The notes: generated by a model from the letters alone, not told the origin. A stretch of DNA of 38,788 nucleotides from Bacteroides sp. (GCA_014801235.1 JAAVEM010000007.1:1-38788), one strand, 5' to 3'. Shown: positions 9,354 to 18,206, counted from the first letter of the stretch. Program-made: numbers and translations.

Positions 9354-10673
9354 TCACTCTTTTTCGTCGACCGGCTTGTCGATGGTGTCGAGCAATTTTA
9401 TCGCGTCGACATAGCGGATGATTCCCTCGGCAACTTTCTGCGCGTCGTGCATGGCATGGACGACAGTGGCGGGACGATTTGTGACATCGCCTCCGGCAAA
9501 GACTCCCTTGCGCGTGGTCATGCCATAAGGAACATCGCGGGTGATGACATATCCCTTTCCGTCGACATCAATGCCGTGAGTGGTGGAAACGATGCGCGAC
9601 GCGGGCTTGCTTCCAACCGCCATGATAACCTTGTCGGCGGGATAAACCACGCGCTCCCCTTCCGACTCGATGACCACGCGGTCGAGCACGCCGTCGGTGT
9701 CGAGGATTTCCACTATCGAGGATTTCCACATGAACTTCACGCCTTCGTTGACGGCGTCGTCATATTCGGCGCGGAGGGCGCTCATCTCGTCGACGGTGCG
9801 GTGATAGACCACGTTCACCTCCGAGGCGCCGAAACGCAACGCAGTGCGGGCGGCATCCATCGCCGTGTTTCCGCAACCGATGACGAAGACCTTGTCGCCC
9901 TCTTTGACATGGACCTCCTCACGCTTGAGGTAGCCGGAGTTGTAGAGGCTGACGCGGCGAAGGAAGTAGATTGCCTGACGCACTCCCACGAGGTTGCTGC
10001 CGGGTATGTCGAGCTTCTTGGGTCGCCCTGTTCCGGTTCCCATGAAGATGGCGTCGAAGCCGTGATGAAAGAGGTCGTCGACGGTGTAGCCGTTTCCAAT
10101 GGTGGTGTTGCAGTGGAAGACGACTCCGAGCTGCTCGATTTTCTTGATTTCCCGGCGCACGACTTCCTTGGGGAGGCGGTATTCGGGTATACCGAACATG
10201 AGGACTCCTCCGGGCTCGGGTTCCATCTCGAAGATTTCGACGGCAAACCCGTTGCGAGCCAATTCGCCCGCCACGGTGAGTCCGGCGGGACCGCTACCGA
10301 TGACCGCTACCCTGCCCCGGTTCTTGGGGAGGATGTTTTCATGGGTGAGCTTCATGTCGGAGTCGAAGTCGGCGATAAATTGTTCGATTTTTCCGATGTG
10401 GATGGGTTCGCCTTTTTTATTAAGGATGCAATGTCCTTCACACTGGCGTTCGTGAGCGCAAACGCGTCCGCACACCGCCGGAAGGCTGCTCTTGGCGTTG
10501 ATCAACGCCATGGCGTTTCCAAGATTTCCCATGGAGAGTTCGTGAATCCAGTCGGGGATATCGTTGGAAATGGGGCACCCTTTTTTACACTGCGGCACTT
10601 TACAATTCAAGCATCTTTTGGCTTCACATATGGCTTCGAGCATAGTGTAGCCGTCGTTTCCGTCTTTAAACAT
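9354..10673 (-). CDS. gltD: NADPH-dependent glutamate synthase small subunit-like oxidoreductase
   Basis: 439 aa; N-terminal Fe-S cysteines (CLNCKVPQCKKGCPISNDIP, CGRVCAHERQCEGHC), FAD motif (VAVIGSGPAGLTVAGEL), NADPH domain (VFVIGCGNTAMDAARTALR). Confidence 0.9.
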   Translation of the reverse strand: MFKDGNDGYTMLEAICEAKRCLNCKVPQCKKGCPISNDIPDWIHELSMGNLGNAMALINAKSSLPAVCGRVCAHERQCEGHCILNKKGEPIHIGKIEQFIADFDSDMKLTHENILPKNRGRVAVIGSGPAGLTVAGELARNGFAVEIFEMEPEPGGVLMFGIPEYRLPKEVVRREIKKIEQLGVVFHCNTTIGNGYTVDDLFHHGFDAIFMGTGTGRPKKLDIPGSNLVGVRQAIYFLRRVSLYNSGYLKREEVHVKEGDKVFVIGCGNTAMDAARTALRFGASEVNVVYHRTVDEMSALRAEYDDAVNEGVKFMWKSSIVEILDTDGVLDRVVIESEGERVVYPADKVIMAVGSKPASRIVSTTHGIDVDGKGYVITRDVPYGMTTRKGVFAGGDVTNRPATVVHAMHDAQKVAEGIIRYVDAIKLLDTIDKPVDEKE

Positions 10674-10695
10674 AGGAGTAGGTTGATTTATGGCG

Positions 10696-10727
10696 CAAAT
10701 TTACATCTTATTTCCGAGCGGTGCAAC
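10696..10727 (-). promoter_or_regulatory. Bacteroidetes-type promoter of the gltD-like gene
   Basis: Minus strand GTTG (10727-10724), N20, TAAATTTG (10703-10696). The -33 TTG overlaps the AACGTC/GACGTT module of repeat locus 2. Confidence 0.65.
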
Positions 10728-11048
10728 GTCTCCGACGTTGTAGGCGGCGGGGTCCCCCGCCCCATGTTGATTCGCTCGCGAATCAACATGGGGTTTCGCG
10801 GATTAGCGCATCTCCGATGCGCGAGGATGGAACATGGAGGCGGGCGGCGGGACGACTGGGTTTCGCGGATTAGCGCATCTCCGATGCGCGAGGATGGAGC
10901 GTGGAGGCGGGCGACTGGCGGCGGGGTGGCGGGAACGGCTGGACGACTGGCGGCGGGAACGAAGGTGACATGGCACGCCAGGTCCGTACTGCATGGCACG
11001 GCATGTCCGTATTGTTTGAGGGTGAGATGGCGCGGCATGTCCGCAAGG
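10721..11048 (+). repeat. Repeat locus 2: mosaic of short palindromic modules
   Basis: AACGTC-TCC-GACGTT (10725-10739), GGCGGGG-TC-CCCCGCC (10746-10761), 34-bp palindrome CCCCATGTTGATTCGC-TC-GCGAATCAACATGGGG (about 10759-10792), two GCGCATC-TCC-GATGCGC copies (10806-10822, 10873-10889), three degenerate GACATGGCRCGSCATGTCCG copies (about 10965-11043). Inverted relative to locus 1. Confidence 0.85.
10794..10912 (+). repeat. Tandem direct repeat, about 52-nt unit at 67-bp period
   Basis: tttcgcggattagcgcatctccgatgcgcgaggatgga(a/g)c(a/g)tggaggcgggcg at 10794 and again at 10861, with two substitutions. Confidence 0.85.
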
Positions 11049-11063
11049 TTTTGGAAAAAAATG

Positions 11064-11095
11064 TTTGCGCGCGTGGGTGATAAGCCTTAACTTTG
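11064..11095 (+). promoter_or_regulatory. Bacteroidetes-type promoter of panB
   Basis: TTTG (11064-11067), N20, TAACTTTG (11088-11095), 31 nt upstream of the panB ATG. Confidence 0.75.
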
Positions 11096-11125
11096 CTCTG
11101 TTTTTTGAACTAACTTAAGTTATCT

Positions 11126-11944
11126 ATGTCAACTTATACTGAAGATCAGCGCAAGGTTACGACCCATCGCTTGATTGAAATGAAACAGAGGGGAGAGAAA
11201 ATCGCCATGCTTACGGCTTATGACTATTCAATGGCTAAGCTTATCGATGAAGCGGGAATGGATGTGATTCTCGTGGGCGACTCGGCGTCTAACGTGATGG
11301 CGGGAAATATGACCACTCTGCCGATGACTCTGGACCAGATGATTTATCATGCCAAATCGGTGGTGAAAGGGGTGAAGCGCGCTCTTGTGGTGGTGGATCT
11401 TCCTTTCGGCACTTATCAGGGAAACAGCGTGGAGGCTTTGAGCTCGGCAGTGAGAATGATGAAGGAGAGCCATGCCGAAGCGGTGAAGATGGAGGGCGGC
11501 TCTGAAATCAGGGAGTCGGTAGAGCGAGTGCTTTCAGCGGGTATTCCGGTGATGGGACACCTGGGACTGACTCCTCAGTCGATAAATAAATTCGGAACTT
11601 ACGCAGTGCGCGCCAAAGAGGACGCGGAGGCTAAGAAGCTTATCGAGGACGCCAAGATGCTTGAGGAGATAGGATGTTTCGCAGTTGTGCTTGAGAAGAT
11701 TCCGGCGAAACTTGCCGCTGAAGTCGCCAGCCAGCTTTCTATCCCGGTGATAGGTATCGGAGCAGGAGGTGGCGCCGACGGTCAGGTGCTTGTGATGCAC
11801 GACATGCTCGGCATCAACAAGGGTTTCTCACCGCGTTTCCTTCGCCGCTATGCCGATCTCGCTACTGTTATCAACGAGGCTGTGGGCTCTTATATCGAGG
11901 ACGTGAAGACGGGCGATTTCCCCAATGAAAAGGAACAATACTAA
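11126..11944 (+). CDS. panB: 3-methyl-2-oxobutanoate hydroxymethyltransferase
   Basis: 272 aa; KPHMT motifs ([70 protein letters not shown]). Confidence 0.96.
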   Translation: MSTYTEDQRKVTTHRLIEMKQRGEKIAMLTAYDYSMAKLIDEAGMDVILVGDSASNVMAGNMTTLPMTLDQMIYHAKSVVKGVKRALVVVDLPFGTYQGNSVEALSSAVRMMKESHAEAVKMEGGSEIRESVERVLSAGIPVMGHLGLTPQSINKFGTYAVRAKEDAEAKKLIEDAKMLEEIGCFAVVLEKIPAKLAAEVASQLSIPVIGIGAGGGADGQVLVMHDMLGINKGFSPRFLRRYADLATVINEAVGSYIEDVKTGDFPNEKEQY

Positions 11945-11969
11945 TACACATAGTTTATATTACACCAAA

Positions 11970-14012
11970 ATGAAAGCCAAACTTATTATTGCATTTGCGG
12001 CAGTTGCCGCCATGTCGATGACGGCTTCAGCCGAGGAGCACCTCAAGAGCTTGAATCCGGAGTATTTCGACAATTCGATTCCTGCGGGAACCGACTTCTA
12101 TATGCACGTCAACAAGGGTTGGAAGGAAGCACATCCCCTCACCCCGGAGCATTCACGCTATGGCGCGTTCAATATTCTGAACGACAGCTCGGAGGTGCGC
12201 GTGAAGAATATCGTTCTCAATCTTGGTGATTCCAATCCCGAACCAGGAACGGTAGCCTTCAAGGTGTGGACCATCTATTCCCAGGCTATGGACTCGACGC
12301 GCCGCAACCGCGAGGGCGCCTCTCCTATTCTCGCCGACCTTAAGAAGATCGAGGATACTCCCCACGAAGGGATGGAGGACTTGTTTTTCTGGATGCACAA
12401 GAATTATTCAAGCCCCTTCCTTGGCGCAGGTCCAATGGAGAACCTGGTGAACAGCAAGGAGTATGCAATGTATGTGAGCGGCGGCGGCATGGGAATGGGC
12501 GACCGCGACTACTATTTGCTCAACGACAAGCGCAACACCGAGGTGCGCGAGGCCTATAAGAAGCTTATCGTGACTCAGATGCAGAATGCCGGCTACTCAA
12601 AGAAGGACGCTAACCGCATCATGAAGAACGTGATGAAAATCGAGACAGCTCTCGCTGACTCGGCATGGACCCGCGAACAGAGCCGCAATATCCCCGCAAT
12701 GTACAATCCCCGCTCTCTCGCTCAGCTCAAGGAGCTTTATCCCAACGTGAACTGGGACCGCTTCTTTATCGAGACAATGGGCATCGAGACTCCCGAGACT
12801 ATCATCGTGACCGAGCTTAACTCAGTTAAGCAGGGTGACAATCTGCTGGGCTCGCTGACCGACCGCGAAATAAAGGATTATTACCTGTGGGAATATGTAT
12901 CACAGGCTTCAGGACGATTGAGCGACAAGTTTAACGACGCAAACTTCGCATTCAGCAAAGTGATCAGCGGCGTTCAGGAGCAGCGTCCGCGCTGGAAACG
13001 CGCGCTCGGAGCCACTGAAGGCGCTATGGGCGAGGCTGTGGGTCAGCTCTATGTGGAGCGTTACTTCCCCGAATCGTCAAAGCAGTACATGGTGGGACTC
13101 GTCGAGAACCTCCGCACCGCTCTTGGCAAGCACATCATCAACCTCCCCTGGATGAGCGACGACACCAAGCTCAACGCTATCAAGAAGCTTAACTCGGTTA
13201 CCGTCAAGATCGGTTATCCCGACCAGTGGAAGGACTATAGCACAATGGAAATCGATCCCAAGCTCTCTTACTACGAGAACATGCACAACGTGAGCATGTG
13301 GCACCAGAACGAGCGCCTCGCCAAGTGGGGCAAGCCGGTTGACCGCAGCGAATGGGGCATGACTCCTCAGACTATCAACGCTTACTATAATCCGCTCGCC
13401 AATGAAATCGTGTTCCCCGCCGGTATCCTTCAGGCTCCGTTCTATGATCCTGAATCGAGCGACGCAGAGAACTATGGCGGTATCGGCGTTGTGATAGGCC
13501 ATGAGCTGACTCACGGTTTCGACGACCAGGGGTGCAACTTTGACGCTGACGGCAACATGATCAACTGGTGGACTCCGGAAGACGCAGAAGCGTTTGCCAA
13601 ACTAACCCAGGGACTTGTGGCTCAGTTCAATGAAGTGGAAGTGCTTCCCGGACTTCATGCCAACGGACAGTACACTCTCGGCGAGAATATCGCCGACCAG
13701 GGGGGTCTTCGCGTGGCACGCACCGCATTCCTTGACTCACAGAAGAAAAAGGGCGTGGACATCACTTCGCCCGAGGCAAAAATCGACGGATATGACCCGA
13801 TGCAGGTTTATTACATGAACTATGCCAACATCTGGGCAGGAAACATCCGCGACGAGGAGATACGCCAGCTCACCACTTCAGACCCCCACTCACTGGGCTC
13901 TAACCGTGTGAACGTGACGCTGCGCAATATCACTCCCTTCTTCGAGGCATTCGGAATCAAACCGGGCGACAAACTTTATCGTCCCGCCGAGGAACAGGTG
14001 GTGATCTGGTAA
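11970..14012 (+). CDS. M13 family metallopeptidase (PepO/neprilysin-like), predicted secreted
   Basis: Signal peptide from ATG 11970 (MKAKLIIAFAAVAAMSMTASA); zinc motif VIGHELTHGFDDQG; ENIADQGG motif; M13 C-terminus. Confidence 0.93.
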   Translation: MKAKLIIAFAAVAAMSMTASAEEHLKSLNPEYFDNSIPAGTDFYMHVNKGWKEAHPLTPEHSRYGAFNILNDSSEVRVKNIVLNLGDSNPEPGTVAFKVWTIYSQAMDSTRRNREGASPILADLKKIEDTPHEGMEDLFFWMHKNYSSPFLGAGPMENLVNSKEYAMYVSGGGMGMGDRDYYLLNDKRNTEVREAYKKLIVTQMQNAGYSKKDANRIMKNVMKIETALADSAWTREQSRNIPAMYNPRSLAQLKELYPNVNWDRFFIETMGIETPETIIVTELNSVKQGDNLLGSLTDREIKDYYLWEYVSQASGRLSDKFNDANFAFSKVISGVQEQRPRWKRALGATEGAMGEAVGQLYVERYFPESSKQYMVGLVENLRTALGKHIINLPWMSDDTKLNAIKKLNSVTVKIGYPDQWKDYSTMEIDPKLSYYENMHNVSMWHQNERLAKWGKPVDRSEWGMTPQTINAYYNPLANEIVFPAGILQAPFYDPESSDAENYGGIGVVIGHELTHGFDDQGCNFDADGNMINWWTPEDAEAFAKLTQGLVAQFNEVEVLPGLHANGQYTLGENIADQGGLRVARTAFLDSQKKKGVDITSPEAKIDGYDPMQVYYMNYANIWAGNIRDEEIRQLTTSDPHSLGSNRVNVTLRNITPFFEAFGIKPGDKLYRPAEEQVVIW

Positions 14013-14028
14013 CAGCAAAAACATCAGT

Positions 14029-14490
14029 TCAATAACGAACCGGGCGCAGACGCGGCAGAGCCGTGTTTGCGCCCGCTTTTTCACGGAGCGCGGTTATGAG
14101 CGATTCGCAATCGGCGCCATAGCGAGCCGCCAATGACTCCCGGCACGACATGAAGCAGCAGGAGATGACGCGCATCTGCACCGCCGACTCAAGGGCGTGG
14201 CGCACCGGCACGACGGCTGAGGCAGGAAGCATAGCCGTGATGGTGACAAGCTCGTCGTCGGCAGCGACGATGTCCATTCCCAGGTCAGGGAGACGCATGG
14301 CAACGTAGACCGCCGCATCACGCACCACGGGAGTCAGGGCGGCGGAGTGGTCGCGTGTGAGCATCGGGGGCAATTCACGGTCAGTGTCAGAAAGATAGGA
14401 ACGCATAGCCGAAATGGCGTAGACCGATTCCTTGATGGCTTCCACCGAGAGGGAAAGGGTGGTTTCGGAAAGTGTAGTCGCAGAAGACAT
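14029..14490 (-). CDS. Hypothetical protein
   Basis: 153 aa ORF, same strand and adjacent to 14513-14944. Its C-terminal codons overlap the plus-strand terminator at 14041-14080. No family recognised. Confidence 0.6.
   Translation of the reverse strand: MSSATTLSETTLSLSVEAIKESVYAISAMRSYLSDTDRELPPMLTRDHSAALTPVVRDAAVYVAMRLPDLGMDIVAADDELVTITAMLPASAVVPVRHALESAVQMRVISCCFMSCRESLAARYGADCESLITALREKAGANTALPRLRPVRY
14041..14080 (+). terminator. Intrinsic terminator downstream of the M13 peptidase gene
   Basis: CGGGCGCAGACGCGGC (14041-14056), AGA, GCCGTGTTTGCGCCCG (14060-14075), then CTTTTT; 16-bp stem with two G.U pairs on the plus strand. Confidence 0.8.
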
Positions 14491-14512
14491 AATGAGATGA
14501 ATTTATTGACGG

Positions 14513-14944
14513 TTATTTACTTCGAGGGAATGAAAACGGGCGCGATTTGCAGCGGCGATTATAGCGCCTGAGAATTCTCAGGGCAGTAACCGGTTCAATG
14601 AAAAACCCGGACGCAGGCTCGCGCACAATGACCTCAGTGACAGCGCGAATGAGCGAGATCTTTTTATGCGTCCTCATCACAACGCCGACTTTGGCGGCAA
14701 TCTCCTCCCACATTTTCCGGGCTTTGGGCCGGCTGGGCACAACACCAGCCACTTTCATGCGCATGAGCATATTGTAGGCAAAGTCGATGTCGACGTAGTA
14801 GCGCGGCGCCCCGCAGGCGAGAGCCGCCTCGGCGAGCTCTCTGAGCGAAGTTATCGCCATGCCTCGTGGGCCATCCATGAGCGACCTGCAAACTCGGATG
14901 AAATCACGGTCGCGAGAATCAAAAAATAGGTGAGTTTTTGTCAT
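14513..14944 (-). CDS. Hypothetical protein
   Basis: 143 aa ORF (MTKTHLFFDSRDRDFIRVCRSL...), probable operon with 14029-14490. No family recognised. Confidence 0.65.
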   Translation of the reverse strand: MTKTHLFFDSRDRDFIRVCRSLMDGPRGMAITSLRELAEAALACGAPRYYVDIDFAYNMLMRMKVAGVVPSRPKARKMWEEIAAKVGVVMRTHKKISLIRAVTEVIVREPASGFFIEPVTALRILRRYNRRCKSRPFSFPRSK

Positions 14945-15134
14945 AGTATTAGTTATATTATTGGTGTTTTGAATTAATTTGTTGCAAATTTACCACACAC
15001 CATGGGCGAAATACAAGCATAGCAATGTAAAAAACTGTTAAAAGAGTCATTCTTTCTTAAGCGAGGGGGATGGTTTATGTATTTTTGTAAGAAAATTCAC
15101 CAATAGGATAAAAAAGATAAAACAGATTACTGAC

Positions 15135-16415
15135 ATGGCTGACAATTTCAAACCAGAGACCTTATGCGTACAGGCGGGCTGGACCCCGACCAAGGGTGAG
15201 CCCCGAGTGCTTCCAATCTATCAGAGCACCACGTTTAAATATGACACCAGCGAGCAGATGGCGCGGCTTTTTGACCTCGAGGACAGCGGATATTTCTATA
15301 CCCGCCTACAGAACCCTACAAACGACGCCGTAGCCGCTAAAATAGCAGCTCTCGAAGGTGGTGTGGGCGCAATGCTCACCTCAAGCGGTCAAGCCGCCAA
15401 TTTCTATGCCATATTCAATATATGCCAGGCTGGTGACCACTTCGTTTGCTCGTCAGCCATCTACGGGGGCACATTCAACCTCTTCGGGGTAACGATGAAG
15501 AAGCTCGGAATCGAGGTGACATTCGTGAACCCCGACGCATCGGAAGAGGAGCTGTCGGCTGCCTTCCGCCCCAACACGAAAGCGCTATTCGGCGAAACGA
15601 TCTCTAATCCGTCGCTCGAGGTGCTTGACATTGAGAAGTTCGCGCGAGTGGCACACAGCCACGGGGTGCCGCTGATAGTGGACAACACCTTCCCCACCCC
15701 TATCAACTGCCGCCCGTTTGAATGGGGCGCCGACATAGTGGTACACTCCACCACGAAGTATATGGACGGGCATGCCACCAGCGTGGGTGGCGTGGTGGTC
15801 GACAGCGGAAACTTCGACTGGGAGGCTCACGCCGACAAATTCCCGGGACTCTGCACCCCTGACGAGTCGTATCACGGGCTGACTTACACTAAAGCGTTTG
15901 GCAAAATGGCTTATATCACCAAGCTGACCGCCCAACTCATGCGCGACTTGGGCAGCATCCAGTCGCCAATGAACGCATTTCTTCTCAATCTGGGGCTTGA
16001 AACATTGCACCTGAGGATGCCGCGCCACTGCGAGAACGCTCAGGCGGTGGCGGAATATCTGTCGAAGAACGACAAGGTGGCATGGGTGAATTACTGCGGA
16101 CTTCCCGACAATAAATATCACGAGCTTGCCAAGAAGTATCTGCCGAAAGGCTCATGCGGGGTGATTTCGTTTGGGCTTAAGGGTGGTCGCGACGTGGCAA
16201 TCAAGTTTATGGACAGCCTGAAACTCGCTGCTATCGTGACCCATGTAGCCGATGCGCGCACCTGCGTGCTGCATCCGGCGAGCCACACTCACCGCCAGCT
16301 CTCGGACGAGCAGTTGATGGAAGCCGGCGTGCGTCCCGACCTCATCCGTTTCTCGGTGGGCATCGAGGATGCGGGCGACATTATAGCCGACATCGAGCAG
16401 GCTCTGAACGCCTGA
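15135..16415 (+). CDS. metY: O-acetylhomoserine sulfhydrylase / Cys-Met metabolism PLP enzyme
   Basis: 426 aa; PLP lysine region (DIVVHSTTKYMDGHATSVGGVVVD), YFYTRLQNPTNDAVAAKIAALEGG, C-terminal RFSVGIEDAGDIIADIEQAL. Confidence 0.92.
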   Translation: MADNFKPETLCVQAGWTPTKGEPRVLPIYQSTTFKYDTSEQMARLFDLEDSGYFYTRLQNPTNDAVAAKIAALEGGVGAMLTSSGQAANFYAIFNICQAGDHFVCSSAIYGGTFNLFGVTMKKLGIEVTFVNPDASEEELSAAFRPNTKALFGETISNPSLEVLDIEKFARVAHSHGVPLIVDNTFPTPINCRPFEWGADIVVHSTTKYMDGHATSVGGVVVDSGNFDWEAHADKFPGLCTPDESYHGLTYTKAFGKMAYITKLTAQLMRDLGSIQSPMNAFLLNLGLETLHLRMPRHCENAQAVAEYLSKNDKVAWVNYCGLPDNKYHELAKKYLPKGSCGVISFGLKGGRDVAIKFMDSLKLAAIVTHVADARTCVLHPASHTHRQLSDEQLMEAGVRPDLIRFSVGIEDAGDIIADIEQALNA

Positions 16416-16433
16416 CGGGGTACCAGTTTGCAG

Positions 16434-16479
16434 AAAAAGCATGGGGGGCATGGAACGGCATGTCCCCTATGCTTTTTTT
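16434..16479 (+). terminator. Intrinsic terminator of metY built around a repeat module
   Basis: AAAAAGCATGGGGGGCATG (16434-16452), GAACGG loop, CATGTCCCCTATGCTTTTT (16459-16477): 19 continuous pairs including two G.U, with a 7-T tract (16473-16479). Confidence 0.88.
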
Positions 16480-16670
16480 AGGGGGCACTCTGTCAGAGTG
16501 CGATGGATTGTGGCGCATGTTTTCCGGGCACGGCTCATTTCTTTCGCCGTACCCGGCTATCCATGGGGCAAGCCTTTGCAGGCTTGGCGTGCGGTAGAGT
16601 GTCAATTGGCGGGAGGGTGGCGTTTTGGTGACATGGCACGCCATGTCACTACTGTTTGGGGTGGGGCGGG
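16434..16670 (+). repeat. Repeat locus 3: mosaic of short palindromic modules
   Basis: GCACTCT-GTC-AGAGTGC (16485-16501), CCGGGCACGGC-N11-GCCGTACCCGG (16524-16556), CAAGCCT-TTGC-AGGCTTG (16569-16586), GTGACATGG-CACG-CCATGTCAC (16628-16649). First three follow the same order as in locus 1 (minus strand). Confidence 0.85.
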
Positions 16671-16774
16671 ATGTATGTGTACGCAGGGGTGGGATGGGCA
16701 GAACTATTCTTGCTAAAAATGTGTTAATTAAGTAAAGGGCTTCAGTTTAACTCACACATTAAAACCTAAACATA

Positions 16775-18178
16775 ATGGCACAGCACACACCCCTTCCTGT
16801 CAATCCCGACGGCGGCAAGCTGAAAGGTATTCGCGGACAGCTTCTTACATTTAAAGCGGATCCGTTTTTAATTAACGAGAATGAATGTTATGACTATCTG
16901 AGCGACGCGCTTGTGGTGATTCAGGATGGTCACATTGTTGATGTCGGCGCTTACCGCGATTTGGCTCCCCGCTATCCTCAGCTTGGCAATGGGGATATAG
17001 AGAGTTATGCCAACTCTCTTATTGTGCCGGGATTTATCGACTGCCATGTCCACTATGTGCAGAGCCCGATGATAGGCTCTTATGGCGACACGCTCCTGAA
17101 CTGGCTCAATGAATACACTTTCCCTACGGAAAGCAAGTTCAAGGACAAAAAGTTTGCCGACGAGGTGGCTCGCGAGTTCCTGAAGCAGCTTCTTGAACAG
17201 GGCACCACTACGGCAAATGTCTTTGCCACAACTTTTGAGACGAGCGTTGACGCTTTTTTTGAAGAGAGCGAGCGCTATGACACCCGCATGATAAGCGGAA
17301 AGGTGCTTCAGGACAGGAATCTTCCCGATTCGCTCAAGGATCCTGACACGAAGGAGTCGATAATCATCGCCGAGAAGCTTCTGAAGAAATGGCATCACCG
17401 CGGCAGGCAGCTTTATGCGGTCATACCTCGATTCGCTCCGACGTCGACACCGGAGCAGCTTAAACTTGCCGGCGACCTTTACAGGCGGTATATCGACCAG
17501 GGAGTGTATATGCACACCCATCTCGACGAGGTTCAGAGCGAAATCGACTGGGTGACGCAGCTTTTCCCCGACCAGCCTAACTACACGGAGGTTTACAAGA
17601 GCTTCGGGCTGGTGGACCGTTATTCGGTGATGGCGCATTGCTGCATAGTGCGCGAGGAGGAGTGGGAGACGCTTCACAAGGCTGACTGCGGAGTAGCGCA
17701 CTGCCCGAGCAGCAATCTGTTTCTGGGCGACGGGGAGTTCAAATATTGGGAGGCAAAGGACGCCACCCGCCCGGTGAAGGTGGGGATGGGAACTGACGTT
17801 GGCGGAGGGACGAATTTCTCCATTCCTCGCCAGCTTGGCGACGCTTATAAGGTGGCGATGCTCCAGTCAAAGAATCTTGACGCGATAAAGAGTTTCTATC
17901 TCGCCACGCGCGGAGGCGCCGAAGCGCTGCACCTTGAAAACACCATAGGGAGCATCGCGCCGGGGTATGAAGCCGATATTGCCGTCATCGACCTGCAGCC
18001 GTCGGAGTTCTCGACGTGGAGGATGAAATTCACCAAGACGATTTTTGAGAAGCTTTTCATATTGATGACTCTGGGTCTTAATAATCTCAACAAGGCGACT
18101 TATGTTGCGGGGCGAAAGGTCTATGACCGCTCGCGCGATAGAAAGTGGATGCACGCCGCTGAACTTGACAAGATGTAA
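16775..18178 (+). CDS. guaD: Guanine deaminase
   Basis: 467 aa amidohydrolase; PGFIDCHVHYVQSPMIGSYGDTLLNWLNEYTFPTE, MHTHLDEVQSEI, VAHCPSSNLFLGDG, GMGTDVGGGTNFS. Confidence 0.93.
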   Translation: MAQHTPLPVNPDGGKLKGIRGQLLTFKADPFLINENECYDYLSDALVVIQDGHIVDVGAYRDLAPRYPQLGNGDIESYANSLIVPGFIDCHVHYVQSPMIGSYGDTLLNWLNEYTFPTESKFKDKKFADEVAREFLKQLLEQGTTTANVFATTFETSVDAFFEESERYDTRMISGKVLQDRNLPDSLKDPDTKESIIIAEKLLKKWHHRGRQLYAVIPRFAPTSTPEQLKLAGDLYRRYIDQGVYMHTHLDEVQSEIDWVTQLFPDQPNYTEVYKSFGLVDRYSVMAHCCIVREEEWETLHKADCGVAHCPSSNLFLGDGEFKYWEAKDATRPVKVGMGTDVGGGTNFSIPRQLGDAYKVAMLQSKNLDAIKSFYLATRGGAEALHLENTIGSIAPGYEADIAVIDLQPSEFSTWRMKFTKTIFEKLFILMTLGLNNLNKATYVAGRKVYDRSRDRKWMHAAELDKM

Positions 18179-18206
18179 TCCGTTGAATTAATTAAAGAAA
18201 AAAATC

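Noticed and set aside
10725-10912. CRISPR array
   Set aside because: Only two direct copies of one unit, no regular unique spacers, no cas genes in the window; repeats are internally palindromic modules of different kinds.
9447-11090. 547-aa plus-strand ORF across the gltD-like gene and repeat locus 2
   Set aside because: Antisense to a strongly supported gltD-like gene and continues through non-coding repeats; the ORF openness comes from the repeat composition.
15080-15087. TATTTTTG upstream of metY as a full promoter
   Set aside because: Good -7 box, but no convincing TTG at about 20 bp spacing; not listed as a feature.
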